This document shows, piece after piece, positions 32,670-41,102 of a stretch of 64,000 bases of DNA (positions are counted from its first letter, which is position 1; the number at the start of each line of letters is the position of its first letter). Source of the stretch: SAR202-VII-2 sp965263165 (lineage in GTDB: Bacteria; Chloroflexota; Dehalococcoidia; Lucifugimonadales; SAR202-VII-2); NCBI GenBank assembly GCA_965263165.1, contig OZ253584.1:2356001-2420000 (forward strand), in the 5' to 3' direction. Under the pieces are notes generated by a model. The model made no database searches and was not told the origin of the DNA. It was given only the letters and a program-made list of their open reading frames with translations. The position numbers and the translations under genes are program-made.

Positions 32670-35198
32670 CTAGCCGCTATCTTCATACATTCGGCCCGGG
32701 CCGGAGCAGAAACCGCCGCCGCCGCCCGGCGGCGGTGTTGGGGCGGGCGTTGGACTTGATGAGACCTCCGTGGGCGCAGAGGTTGATGTTGGCGCCTGGC
32801 CGACGACCAGTTCGAGATCGACGCGGCGCTCCACGGGGGTGGAAACCTGGTCGCTGAAACCTACGATGAAGAGATGGTAGAGGCCCGGCGCGAGGCCGCC
32901 GGTTAACTGTGTCGGCAGGGCGACGGAGTAGTCGTCGCCGGCAACGGCGGTGGCTTCGCCGCTGCTGGCCACCTCGCCCGTGGCCGGGTTGCGCAGAACG
33001 TAGCGGGCGCCCTTTTCTCCCGGCCCGATAACTTGGAAGTCGAAGGCGGCGGATGAGCCGATGCCGACGCTGGCCGTCTCGACGGAGCGGAGGGTGACTG
33101 CGGGCGGCTTGCCGCGATACCAGTCGCCTGGCTTGAAGGGGTAGGAGGGGTCCCGGAAAGCCTCGACCTCGGCGAACTGGGCTGGCGGGTCGTAGCGCAC
33201 AAGCTGGAAGGGGCCGTTGCTGATGACGGCCATACCGTACTCGGCGATCCATGCGAGGGCGGCGGCGTAGCGGCTCTGGGCGTCCTGGGCCGAGGCGTAG
33301 GACTTGCCGCCGACCTCGAATGCGCCGGTGGGGAGGATGCCATCGTCCTGCATACTCAGTAGGGCGCGCCGCACGAGACGGCTGTCGTTGTCGAGGACGA
33401 GATTGATCCAGGGGACGCTGAAGCGCTGGGCGGCGGTGCTGCTGTAGGCGGCGCGCCTGTCCTGGAAGACGACCTGGTCCATGGCGGCGAGAATCTCCCA
33501 AGGCATGGAGAGGCCGCTGAGGCTGGCGTATTCGGCAATGTAGTCCTCGACGAAGTGCCAGTAATCGACGTAGACCTCCAGCGTCTCGTCGTCGACGACG
33601 CGGATTCCGCGCACCGTGTCCAGGAAGGGCTGGCTGGTGACGGCAAGGGCGACCTCGATGCGGGACTTGTCCGGGTCGCGAGCGAGGTCGAACCGCTGGG
33701 CGATGGAGTAGAGCACGTCCGCCATAGTGATGGGTTCGCCGTGGTGCCAGGTGGACTGGAAGTATTTGGAGTAGTCGAAGACGACTTTGCTGGTGGCCGC
33801 GGTCCCGGAGGGGACGGGGACGAAGCTGTCGGCGGCGGCGTCCCACTGGACGGCGTCGGAGGGGACATCCAGCTTTCCAGACGGCCCCGCGGTCGTGACG
33901 TCATAGGTTGTTCTGAAGGGTATGGGATCACCGGAGAAGGGGTCGCGCCAGGTGGGCGGGTCGTGAAGGGTGCGCCAGATGTCCACGCTGTAGACGTCGC
34001 CGAAGCCGCCCACGGGGTTCCACGTGGTGCGGGGCGTCGAGACCCAGAGGTTGCCGACTTCGAGTGTATCGCGGCCGGGGATGTAAGCTTCGCGGAGGGT
34101 CCAGATGGACTTGGGGCCGGCGGTGACGTCCTCCGTGACGCCTTGGAGGCCGCTGACGGCAGGCAGGCTGTTTACGATAGTGGCCAGCCAGATGCGCACC
34201 GACTCGTCTATGGCGATGCCGGTCATCTCGCGATAGATGGCGTCTCTTTCCTCGGCGTTTTGGAAGACGCCCTGGAACAGCCTCTTGCCCAAGTCGTCAA
34301 GACGCTGGTTCTCGTACTGCCAGAAGCCCGCTTCCTGCCAGCCGGGCATGTTGCCGAGCCAGGGAGCGGTCATGCTGTTGATGGTCCCATAGTCGAAATG
34401 CTCTGCGGCGCCGCGGCCCCAACCCTCGGTGTAGAGGTGCCACTGCATGAGTTGGGGGTCTGTGCTGTAGACGGTGAGAATGGCCGGGGCGAAGTTCAGA
34501 TAGGACGTGCTGACGGCGAACCCCAGCTTCTCCAACTCTGCGCGGATGAGGTCGCCGACGTCGCGGCGCTCGTCTTCGACGCGGATGATGAAGTTGAGCC
34601 GGACGGGTTTGCCGTCATACTGCCACTGCCCATCAACGAGGGCTGCTCCCTCGCCGGTCATGGCCTTTTCCACGAGCTGACCGGCGAATTCAGGGTCGTA
34701 GGTGATGTCCTCGGCTTTGAGCTGCTCGTAGGTGGTCAGATAGTCGTAGTCGAAGGGGCCGACGTGGGCCAGCATCGGCTCGGCGAGGCCCTTATAGATC
34801 TCCTGGGCGATGAATTGGCGGTTGACGGCGTACTGGAGGGCGTAACGGACGTCCCTCAAGGAAAAGGGGTTCAGTTCGCCTTCAGGGGCGGGCGCGGGGT
34901 TCAGCAACAGCGAGATCGTCGAGGCGGGGGCCCGGTAGAGGGTGACGTCCTGGTTCTCCCTGATCTGGCGGGCGGCCTCGGTCTTGAGGCTGAACATGTA
35001 GTAGTCGATATCGCCAGCTTCCAGGGATGCTCCGGCCAGGTCCACGTGCACCGAACGGAAGCGAATCCTGTCGGAAGCTGGGCCTGGGTTCTGATGCGGC
35101 GGCTCGTAGCTGTCACCCTGCGCTGCGGCCTGGGGCGCGATGCTGATGCCCAGAACAAGGGCTGACACGAGCATGACCAACAGCAGCCGCTTACTCAT
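32670..35198 (-). CDS. Oligopeptide-binding protein, apparently circularly permuted SBP_bac_5
   Basis: Secreted binding protein of 842 residues with a signal peptide (MSKRLLLVMLVSALVLG ... AAAQ). The usual family order is inverted. The part normally found in the middle and C-terminal half comes first (AGDIDYYMF, then LRDVRYALQYAVNRQFIAQE and GLAEPMLAHVGPF). The usual N-terminal lobe comes second (FQSTWHHGEPITMADVLYSI around residue 480, then SNGPFQLVRYDPP). A beta-rich domain and a Ser/Thr/Pro linker with GGGGG end the protein. The ATG overlaps the upstream gene's stop by 8 bp. Its own TAG lies in a CTAG next to the IS481-like end. Confidence 0.88.
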   Translation of the reverse strand: MSKRLLLVMLVSALVLGISIAPQAAAQGDSYEPPHQNPGPASDRIRFRSVHVDLAGASLEAGDIDYYMFSLKTEAARQIRENQDVTLYRAPASTISLLLNPAPAPEGELNPFSLRDVRYALQYAVNRQFIAQEIYKGLAEPMLAHVGPFDYDYLTTYEQLKAEDITYDPEFAGQLVEKAMTGEGAALVDGQWQYDGKPVRLNFIIRVEDERRDVGDLIRAELEKLGFAVSTSYLNFAPAILTVYSTDPQLMQWHLYTEGWGRGAAEHFDYGTINSMTAPWLGNMPGWQEAGFWQYENQRLDDLGKRLFQGVFQNAEERDAIYREMTGIAIDESVRIWLATIVNSLPAVSGLQGVTEDVTAGPKSIWTLREAYIPGRDTLEVGNLWVSTPRTTWNPVGGFGDVYSVDIWRTLHDPPTWRDPFSGDPIPFRTTYDVTTAGPSGKLDVPSDAVQWDAAADSFVPVPSGTAATSKVVFDYSKYFQSTWHHGEPITMADVLYSIAQRFDLARDPDKSRIEVALAVTSQPFLDTVRGIRVVDDETLEVYVDYWHFVEDYIAEYASLSGLSMPWEILAAMDQVVFQDRRAAYSSTAAQRFSVPWINLVLDNDSRLVRRALLSMQDDGILPTGAFEVGGKSYASAQDAQSRYAAALAWIAEYGMAVISNGPFQLVRYDPPAQFAEVEAFRDPSYPFKPGDWYRGKPPAVTLRSVETASVGIGSSAAFDFQVIGPGEKGARYVLRNPATGEVASSGEATAVAGDDYSVALPTQLTGGLAPGLYHLFIVGFSDQVSTPVERRVDLELVVGQAPTSTSAPTEVSSSPTPAPTPPPGGGGGFCSGPGRMYEDSG

Positions 35199-37593
35199 CG
35201 GCGGGTTCTCCCGGTTCGCTCGGCGGCGCGGGGGGCGGTTGGTGGGTTGGAGGCGCCGGCGCGGGCCGTTGTCGGCGTGCGTGCAGGACCGCCCAGGCCG
35301 CGGCTGCCCCTGCTATAAGGGCTGCTCCAGAGCCGGCGCCCAACGCTATCCAGAATGGGTTGGCGCCTGAGCTTTGGGCGATTGGCCGGGCGTTGAGTTC
35401 ATCAACCGTGGCCCGGAGGCTCTGCATCTCGGCCACCAGGGGTTCGATCGAGCCGTTCCCGCCGTCGTTGTCGCCGGCGGGGGCGCCCTCTAATGCGTCG
35501 ACCTTGAGGATGAGGGTATCGAGCTTGTCGACCGTTTCCTCAACGTTGTCGAAACCGAAGTCCATGAAGAAGGATGTGCTGGCCACGTTGCCGGAGGACT
35601 CTATGACGCGGATGTCGTGGGGCCCCTCGCCGGAAATGGGAATGAAGATGCGGGTGTTGAAGCCCCCGTCGGCCTGGGTGCGGGCAGTGGAGACGATGAC
35701 GCCGTCCACCTGAACGAAGATGTCCTGGTGAGCCTGGAAGTTGAAGCCCTGGATGACCACGTCCTCGCCGGCGGGACCGGAGGGTGGCGAGATGAAGATG
35801 GATGGCTGAGGCATGAGCCTGGTGCGGGCGAAGGCGATCTTCTGGTTGGCGGGACCGAACTCGCCGAGGCGGCTGTCGGCCCAGACGAGGTAGACGTCGT
35901 CGGAGGTGGCGCTGATGGCAAAGTAGTCGCCGATGAAGCGGCCGGAGGGGAAGGCCCTGTTGGGATTGGAAGGAAAGTCCGTGACGCGGCTGTTCTGGCT
36001 CCAGGTCTGGCCGCCGTCCTCGGAGGTGGAGTAGTAGATGTGGTAGCTCACGTGGTCGCGGTCGTCCCGGAGGTCGCCCCACATGGCGTGGAGGTTTCCG
36101 TTGGGGTCGGAAGTGAGTTCGGGGAAGAACTGGAAAGCCGACCCGTCGTCGTCGTTGACCTTGACGCGCCGTGACCAGGTTCTTCCTTCATCGGTGGACG
36201 TGGTGGCAAATATGTCGCCGTCGTCCTGGGGGTCGTCGGTGGGGATGCCGGTCCAGAGGACGGTGACGTCACCGGAGGGGGAAATGGCGAGCTTGGGGAA
36301 GGATGAGGACCAGGAGCGGAAGGGTAGGTTGCGCGCCCGGAATGCCGGTTCCAGGAAGGCGGCTGCCGTGACGGGGGAGTGGAAGGTTGCGCCGGCATTG
36401 TCGGAGCGGGAGATGCGAATTTCGGCGCGCCCCTCGAACGAGTCGTCGTCGGTGGAGTCCATCCACGCCACGTAGACCGTACCGTCGGGGGCTACGTCGA
36501 CGTCGGGGCCCTGGACGATCTGGCGGGGGCCGGCGACAGGCCCCAGACCCTCCTGGCCCGGCGGCCCGGCGTCCTCCTGGTCGAGCAGGACTCTGTAACT
36601 GGCGCGGGGGCTGACCTCTATGGGCTGGCTCCAGGTGATGCCGCCGTCCTCGGAGCTGACCATTTCGATAACGGTTTCAAGCCCGGTGCCGCTGAGAACA
36701 GGAAGCTCGTCTATCCAGAAGATGTTGGCGGTGTCGACGAATTTGGTGTAGACGACGTAGATGACCTCCTTCTCCGGCTCGGTGGGGTGGGGGCCAATGG
36801 CCATCCAGGGTTTGTCGAGGAAACCGAGCTTGATTTCCCCCCGGACGCGGCCGTCGGGGCTGGGAAGGACCCGGGTCTCGATGACGCTGCGGGATGAGTC
36901 GACGGGGTCTTCCCAGGAGAAGCCGCCGTCGGGCGATCGGGCCACGGTAATGCTGGAGACGACGGCCCGGGCCAGGAAGGGGCCAATGGTGAACTCCTCG
37001 ACGTCCAGGGAGATGAAGCCGTAGTAGGCGACGCCTTCCCGATCAAAGGCGACGATGGGGTCGCCGGCGGAGGCGAGGTTCTGACGGGGATATTTGGCGC
37101 TATGCGGCCCCTCCCAGCTTGCGCCGCCGTCTATGCTGGAGTAGGTGACCATGTTGGGGAAGCCGTAGTCTATGAGGCCCAGGAGCAGGTGGTCGGGGTC
37201 CTTTGGATCGACGGCGAGACTTGGCTCGGTCTGGAAGGTGAATTGGGAAACGTCCTCCGAGACCAGGACGTTGCGGCTGAACTTGGTGGATGGGTCGCGG
37301 TACGGGACGAGGGCCGCCGCTCCGCCGCCCGCCTGGGAGGAGGGCGTGAGCCGTCCGGAGGTTGGGGCCCCATCCTTGACGCCATCGAGGCCGACGCCCA
37401 GCACAGGGTCCAGTCCGCTGGTGATCATCCACGCGCGGCCGGATAGGAATTGGCTCCACGTCTCCGCGGGCGACGCGAGGTCCACGGGTCTGAGCTGGGT
37501 GATGTCGGCTTCGCCATCTTCTGCCCAGAGGATGGCGGGCGCAAGAGCGAGGACGGCAATGAGTGCGAGGATAAAGCCGCGATGCTTGTGCAA
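35191..37593 (-). CDS. BNR-repeat (sialidase-like propeller) membrane-anchored surface protein
   Basis: First gene of the importer operon. It has a signal peptide (GFILALIAVLALAPAILWA). A propeller-like region follows with at least five Asp-box motifs: SSIDGGASWEGP, SPDGGFSWED, SSEDGGITWSQP, STDEGRTWSRR, TSEDGGQTWSQ. After this come an IPT/TIG-like region (PSIFISPPSGPAGEDVVIQG), a helix, and one membrane segment (FWIALGAGSGAALIAGAAAA) with a Pro-rich tail. No sialidase RIP motif or catalytic Arg triad is obvious, so enzyme activity is not claimed. It starts at TTG with a G-rich binding site. A role in binding or processing polymers before uptake is inference from context. Confidence 0.85.
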   Translation of the reverse strand: MHKHRGFILALIAVLALAPAILWAEDGEADITQLRPVDLASPAETWSQFLSGRAWMITSGLDPVLGVGLDGVKDGAPTSGRLTPSSQAGGGAAALVPYRDPSTKFSRNVLVSEDVSQFTFQTEPSLAVDPKDPDHLLLGLIDYGFPNMVTYSSIDGGASWEGPHSAKYPRQNLASAGDPIVAFDREGVAYYGFISLDVEEFTIGPFLARAVVSSITVARSPDGGFSWEDPVDSSRSVIETRVLPSPDGRVRGEIKLGFLDKPWMAIGPHPTEPEKEVIYVVYTKFVDTANIFWIDELPVLSGTGLETVIEMVSSEDGGITWSQPIEVSPRASYRVLLDQEDAGPPGQEGLGPVAGPRQIVQGPDVDVAPDGTVYVAWMDSTDDDSFEGRAEIRISRSDNAGATFHSPVTAAAFLEPAFRARNLPFRSWSSSFPKLAISPSGDVTVLWTGIPTDDPQDDGDIFATTSTDEGRTWSRRVKVNDDDGSAFQFFPELTSDPNGNLHAMWGDLRDDRDHVSYHIYYSTSEDGGQTWSQNSRVTDFPSNPNRAFPSGRFIGDYFAISATSDDVYLVWADSRLGEFGPANQKIAFARTRLMPQPSIFISPPSGPAGEDVVIQGFNFQAHQDIFVQVDGVIVSTARTQADGGFNTRIFIPISGEGPHDIRVIESSGNVASTSFFMDFGFDNVEETVDKLDTLILKVDALEGAPAGDNDGGNGSIEPLVAEMQSLRATVDELNARPIAQSSGANPFWIALGAGSGAALIAGAAAAWAVLHARRQRPAPAPPTHQPPPAPPSEPGEPADE

Positions 37594-37832
37594 GGAGTCC
37601 CCCGACGGATGATTGGGCTGTCAGCCCGGGCGGGCACCGGACGCATGAAACCACTCAAATTGTATTCGGGCAGGGCGTCGTATTCAGATCACCGGCGTTT
37701 TATTCACCGGCGTTCTATACTACACTACATAGGCTGAGTCAGGCCATCCGTGAGCCAGCAGACCGCTCCGCAGCGCACTCTTCAACGAAGCATTTTGGCC
37801 GGGACGTTCCCTGCCCTAAGCGAGGAGACCCC
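37594..37832. other. Divergent control region between two binding-protein loci
   Basis: 239 bp between the importer operon (minus) and the lipoprotein gene (plus). It contains a repeated CACCGGCGTT (near 37691 and 37707), and TATACT lies at about 37715-37720. This could be the -10 for the plus-strand gene, but the -35 is unclear. No gene is supported. Confidence 0.35.
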
Positions 37833-40106
37833 TTGAAAGCACTACTCCTGATTGTAGCGTTGGTTGTTGCCCTGGCCGGGTGCCGGGGCGGGGAGTCTGG
37901 AGAGGCGTCCCCCACCCCCATGCCCACGGCGACTGTTGTACAGGCAACGTCAATGCCGAACCCCTCTCCCTCGGCAACGGAAACGGCGGTTGCCACCGCG
38001 ATCCCCGTGGCTACGCCGGCGGCCCCGACGCCTGGAACGACGCCTGCAGCAACGCCTGACCGGCCCGCGCCGACGGCCACGCCGGCGACGCAAGGGGCGG
38101 TTGACGTGCCTTCCAACTACCTGACTCATGCCGACCAGGTATTTGGGGTGGAGGTGCGGTATCCCCCCGACTGGGAGGCTGTCACCGCGGTGGCGCCCCC
38201 GGCAACGCTGTTCCTACGGGGGCCCGAAGACAACGAACCGGCGATGAGCGTTTCCCTGCGCTACGGCCCGAACATTCTCAGCTCTGCCGACCTGGTTGAT
38301 CTGCTGCAGGGCGGCCTGCTGGAGCGGCCGGGATTCCGCACCCTGGAGGAGGAGAATGTTACCCTTCAGGACGGGCGGGCTGGATTTCAGGTTGGGTATC
38401 AATGGCGGGGCGAGGATGGGGAGAGCCGCGGGATACTGTTCGCCACAGTGGAGGAGACGCGGAACTTCGTGGTTCTTGCGGAGGCGCCGGCGGCGGTCTT
38501 CAGCGCCAACCGTGGGGAGATTGAAGCGGTGATCTCCAGCATTCGAGTGGTGGACCCCGCTCCTCTGGGGATTCCGCGAGACCAGGCCCTGACGCTCTAC
38601 GAGACGGAGCCGCTGATTCTCGATCCCGCGATAGCTCAGGAGGTCGGCTCGATCCAATACATCTCGCAGTTGTTCTCCGGCCTGGTGTCGTTCGACGAGA
38701 ACCTGCAACTTCAGCCTGAGTTGGCGGAGTCCTGGGAGCCGGAGAGGTCCGGGGAAGGCGTGGTGTATACGTTCAAGATTCGAGACGACGCCGTGTTCCA
38801 TGACGGCAGGAAGGTGACCGCGGAGGATGTGAGGGCCTCCTGGACTAGGGCGGCGTTCTTGGCGCGGGATTCGTCCGGGTCGGTGGGGTCCACTACGGTT
38901 GGCACGTATCTCGGCGACATTGTGGGTCTGGCCGAGGTGATGGCCGGTGAGGCGGAGGAGATCAGCGGGCTGGAAGTTGTGGACGAGACGACGTTGCGGG
39001 TGACAATCGACGCGCCCAAGCCCTATTTCCTGTCCAAGCTGGCCCACTCCGTCGCCTTCATCGTTGACCAAACGCAGACGACGCAAGAGGAAGGGGAGGG
39101 CGCTCCCTGGTGGGCAAAGCCCAACGGGACAGGCCCGTTCCGCATGGTGGAGTGGATGCCGGAGAAAGTCATAGTCATGGAGGCCAACGAGCGGTATTAC
39201 AGAGGTGTGCCCACGACGCGCAACGTGGTGTTCCTGCTGCATGGCGGGATCCCCTCGCTGATGTTCGAGTACGGGGACATTGACGTGGCTATGGTGTACG
39301 CCGACGAGTTGGCGTCGATTAGGGACCCCGCGAACCCGCTGTCTCGGGATCTGATCGAGATTGCGGACCTGGGCATTAGCTACGTTGGCCTGAACTCGGC
39401 CCGGCCGCCGTTCGACGATATGATGGTGCGGCGGGCGTTCCTGCTGGCGACGGACCGGAGGACGCTGGTTGAGTCGGTGTATGGCGGGAGCGTGGAGTTG
39501 GCGTCGGGATTCGTGCCGCCTGGGATGCCTGGGTTCATGTCCGAGGTTGAGGACATACCGTTTGACCCGGAGGAGGCGAAGCGGCTGCTTGCGGCCTCCA
39601 CCTACGGGGAGACGGGATTGCCGGACATGGTGTACCTGGCGCCGGGGTCGAGCCGGCCGGGGGAGGGCGTGACGGCCCTGATCAACATGTGGCGCCAGAA
39701 CCTGGGCGTGGACGTAGAGGTTCAGCTCGTGAACCCGTCGCTCTACTATTACGGGCTGGAATTCCAAATTGCGCAGGGCAACTTCTTCAACTACGGGTGG
39801 ATCGCCGACTACCCGGACCCCCACAACTTCCTGGACGTGCTCTTCCGCGGCGGGGTGACGAACAACGTGGGGGGCTATAACAACGACGAGGTCAATGCGC
39901 TGCTGAACCAGGCGGGCGTGGAGGATGACGCGGCGGAACGGGGGCGAATCTACCGGCGGGTTGAGCGGTTGCTGGTGGATGACGCAGCGGCAATCCCACT
40001 GTACTACAGCCGGTCGCAGTATCTGGTGAATCCCAACGTGAGAGGGCTGTCGCTCACGCCGTTTGGGTTGCTGGACCTCAGGAACGTGGTGTTGGAGGAT
40101 CAGTAG
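37833..40106 (+). CDS. ABC-type peptide-binding lipoprotein with extra N-terminal domain
   Basis: Membrane-anchored binding protein of 757 residues. The lipobox LAGC puts the acylated Cys at residue 17. A Pro/Thr/Ala linker covers ~25-90, then a ~150-residue domain (VFGVEVRYPPDWEAVTAV ... VISSIRVVDPAP) that resembles PsbP/DUF1795-type domains. The SBP_bac_5 domain runs from ~250 to the end in normal order (VFHDGRKVTAEDVRASW, NGTGPFRMVEWMPE, VRRAFLLATDRRTLVE). The start is TTG with GAGGAG 5 nt upstream. No permease genes follow, so it may serve the importer encoded divergently. Overlaps the convergent HD gene by 29 bp. Confidence 0.88.
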   Translation: MKALLLIVALVVALAGCRGGESGEASPTPMPTATVVQATSMPNPSPSATETAVATAIPVATPAAPTPGTTPAATPDRPAPTATPATQGAVDVPSNYLTHADQVFGVEVRYPPDWEAVTAVAPPATLFLRGPEDNEPAMSVSLRYGPNILSSADLVDLLQGGLLERPGFRTLEEENVTLQDGRAGFQVGYQWRGEDGESRGILFATVEETRNFVVLAEAPAAVFSANRGEIEAVISSIRVVDPAPLGIPRDQALTLYETEPLILDPAIAQEVGSIQYISQLFSGLVSFDENLQLQPELAESWEPERSGEGVVYTFKIRDDAVFHDGRKVTAEDVRASWTRAAFLARDSSGSVGSTTVGTYLGDIVGLAEVMAGEAEEISGLEVVDETTLRVTIDAPKPYFLSKLAHSVAFIVDQTQTTQEEGEGAPWWAKPNGTGPFRMVEWMPEKVIVMEANERYYRGVPTTRNVVFLLHGGIPSLMFEYGDIDVAMVYADELASIRDPANPLSRDLIEIADLGISYVGLNSARPPFDDMMVRRAFLLATDRRTLVESVYGGSVELASGFVPPGMPGFMSEVEDIPFDPEEAKRLLAASTYGETGLPDMVYLAPGSSRPGEGVTALINMWRQNLGVDVEVQLVNPSLYYYGLEFQIAQGNFFNYGWIADYPDPHNFLDVLFRGGVTNNVGGYNNDEVNALLNQAGVEDDAAERGRIYRRVERLLVDDAAAIPLYYSRSQYLVNPNVRGLSLTPFGLLDLRNVVLEDQ

Positions 40107-40689
40107 TCCGCCGGCGCTTCGCCAGCAACTCGTTGCGGGCTTCCAGGGAAGCTGGGTGGACGATGCCGTCCCTGGCCAGGAAGGACATCATCTCCTGGTT
40201 GAGGAAGTGAAGGACCGCGGCGTCGAGGTCCTCCTGGGCCAGCCGGCGCACCTCCGCCTGGAAGGGGTAGCGTCCGGCCTTGTCCCTGTCCAGCTTGTCG
40301 GCCAGAAACACTGCCTTCCCCAGAGCGCTCAGGCCCCGCGTGGCCGTTGAGTGCCATCGCACGGCGTCAAGGATCTCCGGGTCGTCAATGGCGAAGCGCC
40401 GTTGAATCCAGGCTGCGCCGACTGGGCCGTGGAGCAGGATGGGCAGGTCTTCCTCGACCGGGTGTACAGGCAGGGCGTAGGCTGAGGCCAGGCGGCGGAG
40501 CTCCGCCGCCGCGGTGAGCCGGGCGATGTCATGGGCGAGGGCCGCGACGTCCACCCGGTCATCGTCCAATTGAAAGCGCTTCGCCAGGGCGCGCGCCTCC
40601 AGCCTGACGCGGTGGATATGCTCGACGAGCGAGGGGTGCAGGGTTCTGACGTAGGCCGCTATATCCCTGTAGGAGTGATCGTACGTCAT
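40078..40689 (-). CDS. HD-domain hydrolase, YqeK-like
   Basis: Probable bis(5'-nucleosyl)-tetraphosphatase of the YqeK type, cytosolic. Metal-binding pattern: first His in HPSLVEHIHRVRLEA, HD in ALAHDIARL, a later WHSTATRGLSALGKAVFLADKLD that matches the family HTxGxxxMxxLxxVxFxAD. At 203 residues it is normal. The ATG shares one base with the stop of the HIT gene (TGATG), so the two nucleotide-hydrolase genes are coupled, which supports a shared dinucleotide-polyphosphate role. Confidence 0.85.
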   Translation of the reverse strand: MTYDHSYRDIAAYVRTLHPSLVEHIHRVRLEARALAKRFQLDDDRVDVAALAHDIARLTAAAELRRLASAYALPVHPVEEDLPILLHGPVGAAWIQRRFAIDDPEILDAVRWHSTATRGLSALGKAVFLADKLDRDKAGRYPFQAEVRRLAQEDLDAAVLHFLNQEMMSFLARDGIVHPASLEARNELLAKRRRTTDPPTPRS

Positions 40690-41042
40690 CAGCCCATTGC
40701 TCCCAGCCGCCGGCCCGCCAGCAGGTGAAGGTGCAGGTGAGGGACCTCTTGGCCGGAGTCCGGGCCCTGATTGATGACCAAGCGGTAGCCTTGGGCGGCG
40801 ATACCCTGTTGCTTAGCCACGTCGGCGGCAACTTCGACCATGCGGCCTAGGGCGGCGGCGCGGCCCGGGGCGTCTTCGGCCAAGGCGCCGACGTGTTCAA
40901 AGGGGATGATGAGGAGGTGGGTGGGGGCCTTGGGGTTGATATCGGCGATTACGTAGACCTGTTCATCCCTGTGGAGCATGGCGCTCGGAACGTCTCCTGA
41001 GCCGATCTTGCAGAATATGCAGTCGTTCACCGCGCCGTTCAC
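40689..41042 (-). CDS. HIT-family nucleotide hydrolase
   Basis: Histidine-triad protein of the HINT type that hydrolyses adenosine phosphoramidates or dinucleotides. It begins CIFCKIGSGDVPSAML with the zinc-type CxxC of this branch. It then has LIIPFEHV and ends with HLHLHLLAGRRLGAMG, the HIT motif and the conserved C-terminal W/MG-type tail. 117 residues. Translationally coupled to the YqeK-like gene downstream. Confidence 0.93.
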   Translation of the reverse strand: MNGAVNDCIFCKIGSGDVPSAMLHRDEQVYVIADINPKAPTHLLIIPFEHVGALAEDAPGRAAALGRMVEVAADVAKQQGIAAQGYRLVINQGPDSGQEVPHLHLHLLAGRRLGAMG

Positions 41043-41102
41043 TACGGGCCTCCATAGAGCGTTGGGATAAGGGTCAGTTCGTTACACCGTGGGGTGGCGG
41101 GT

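Noticed and set aside
35191..37593. Functional sialidase
   Set aside because: Asp boxes are present but I see no FRIP motif or the catalytic Arg/Glu/Tyr set, so only a BNR propeller is called.
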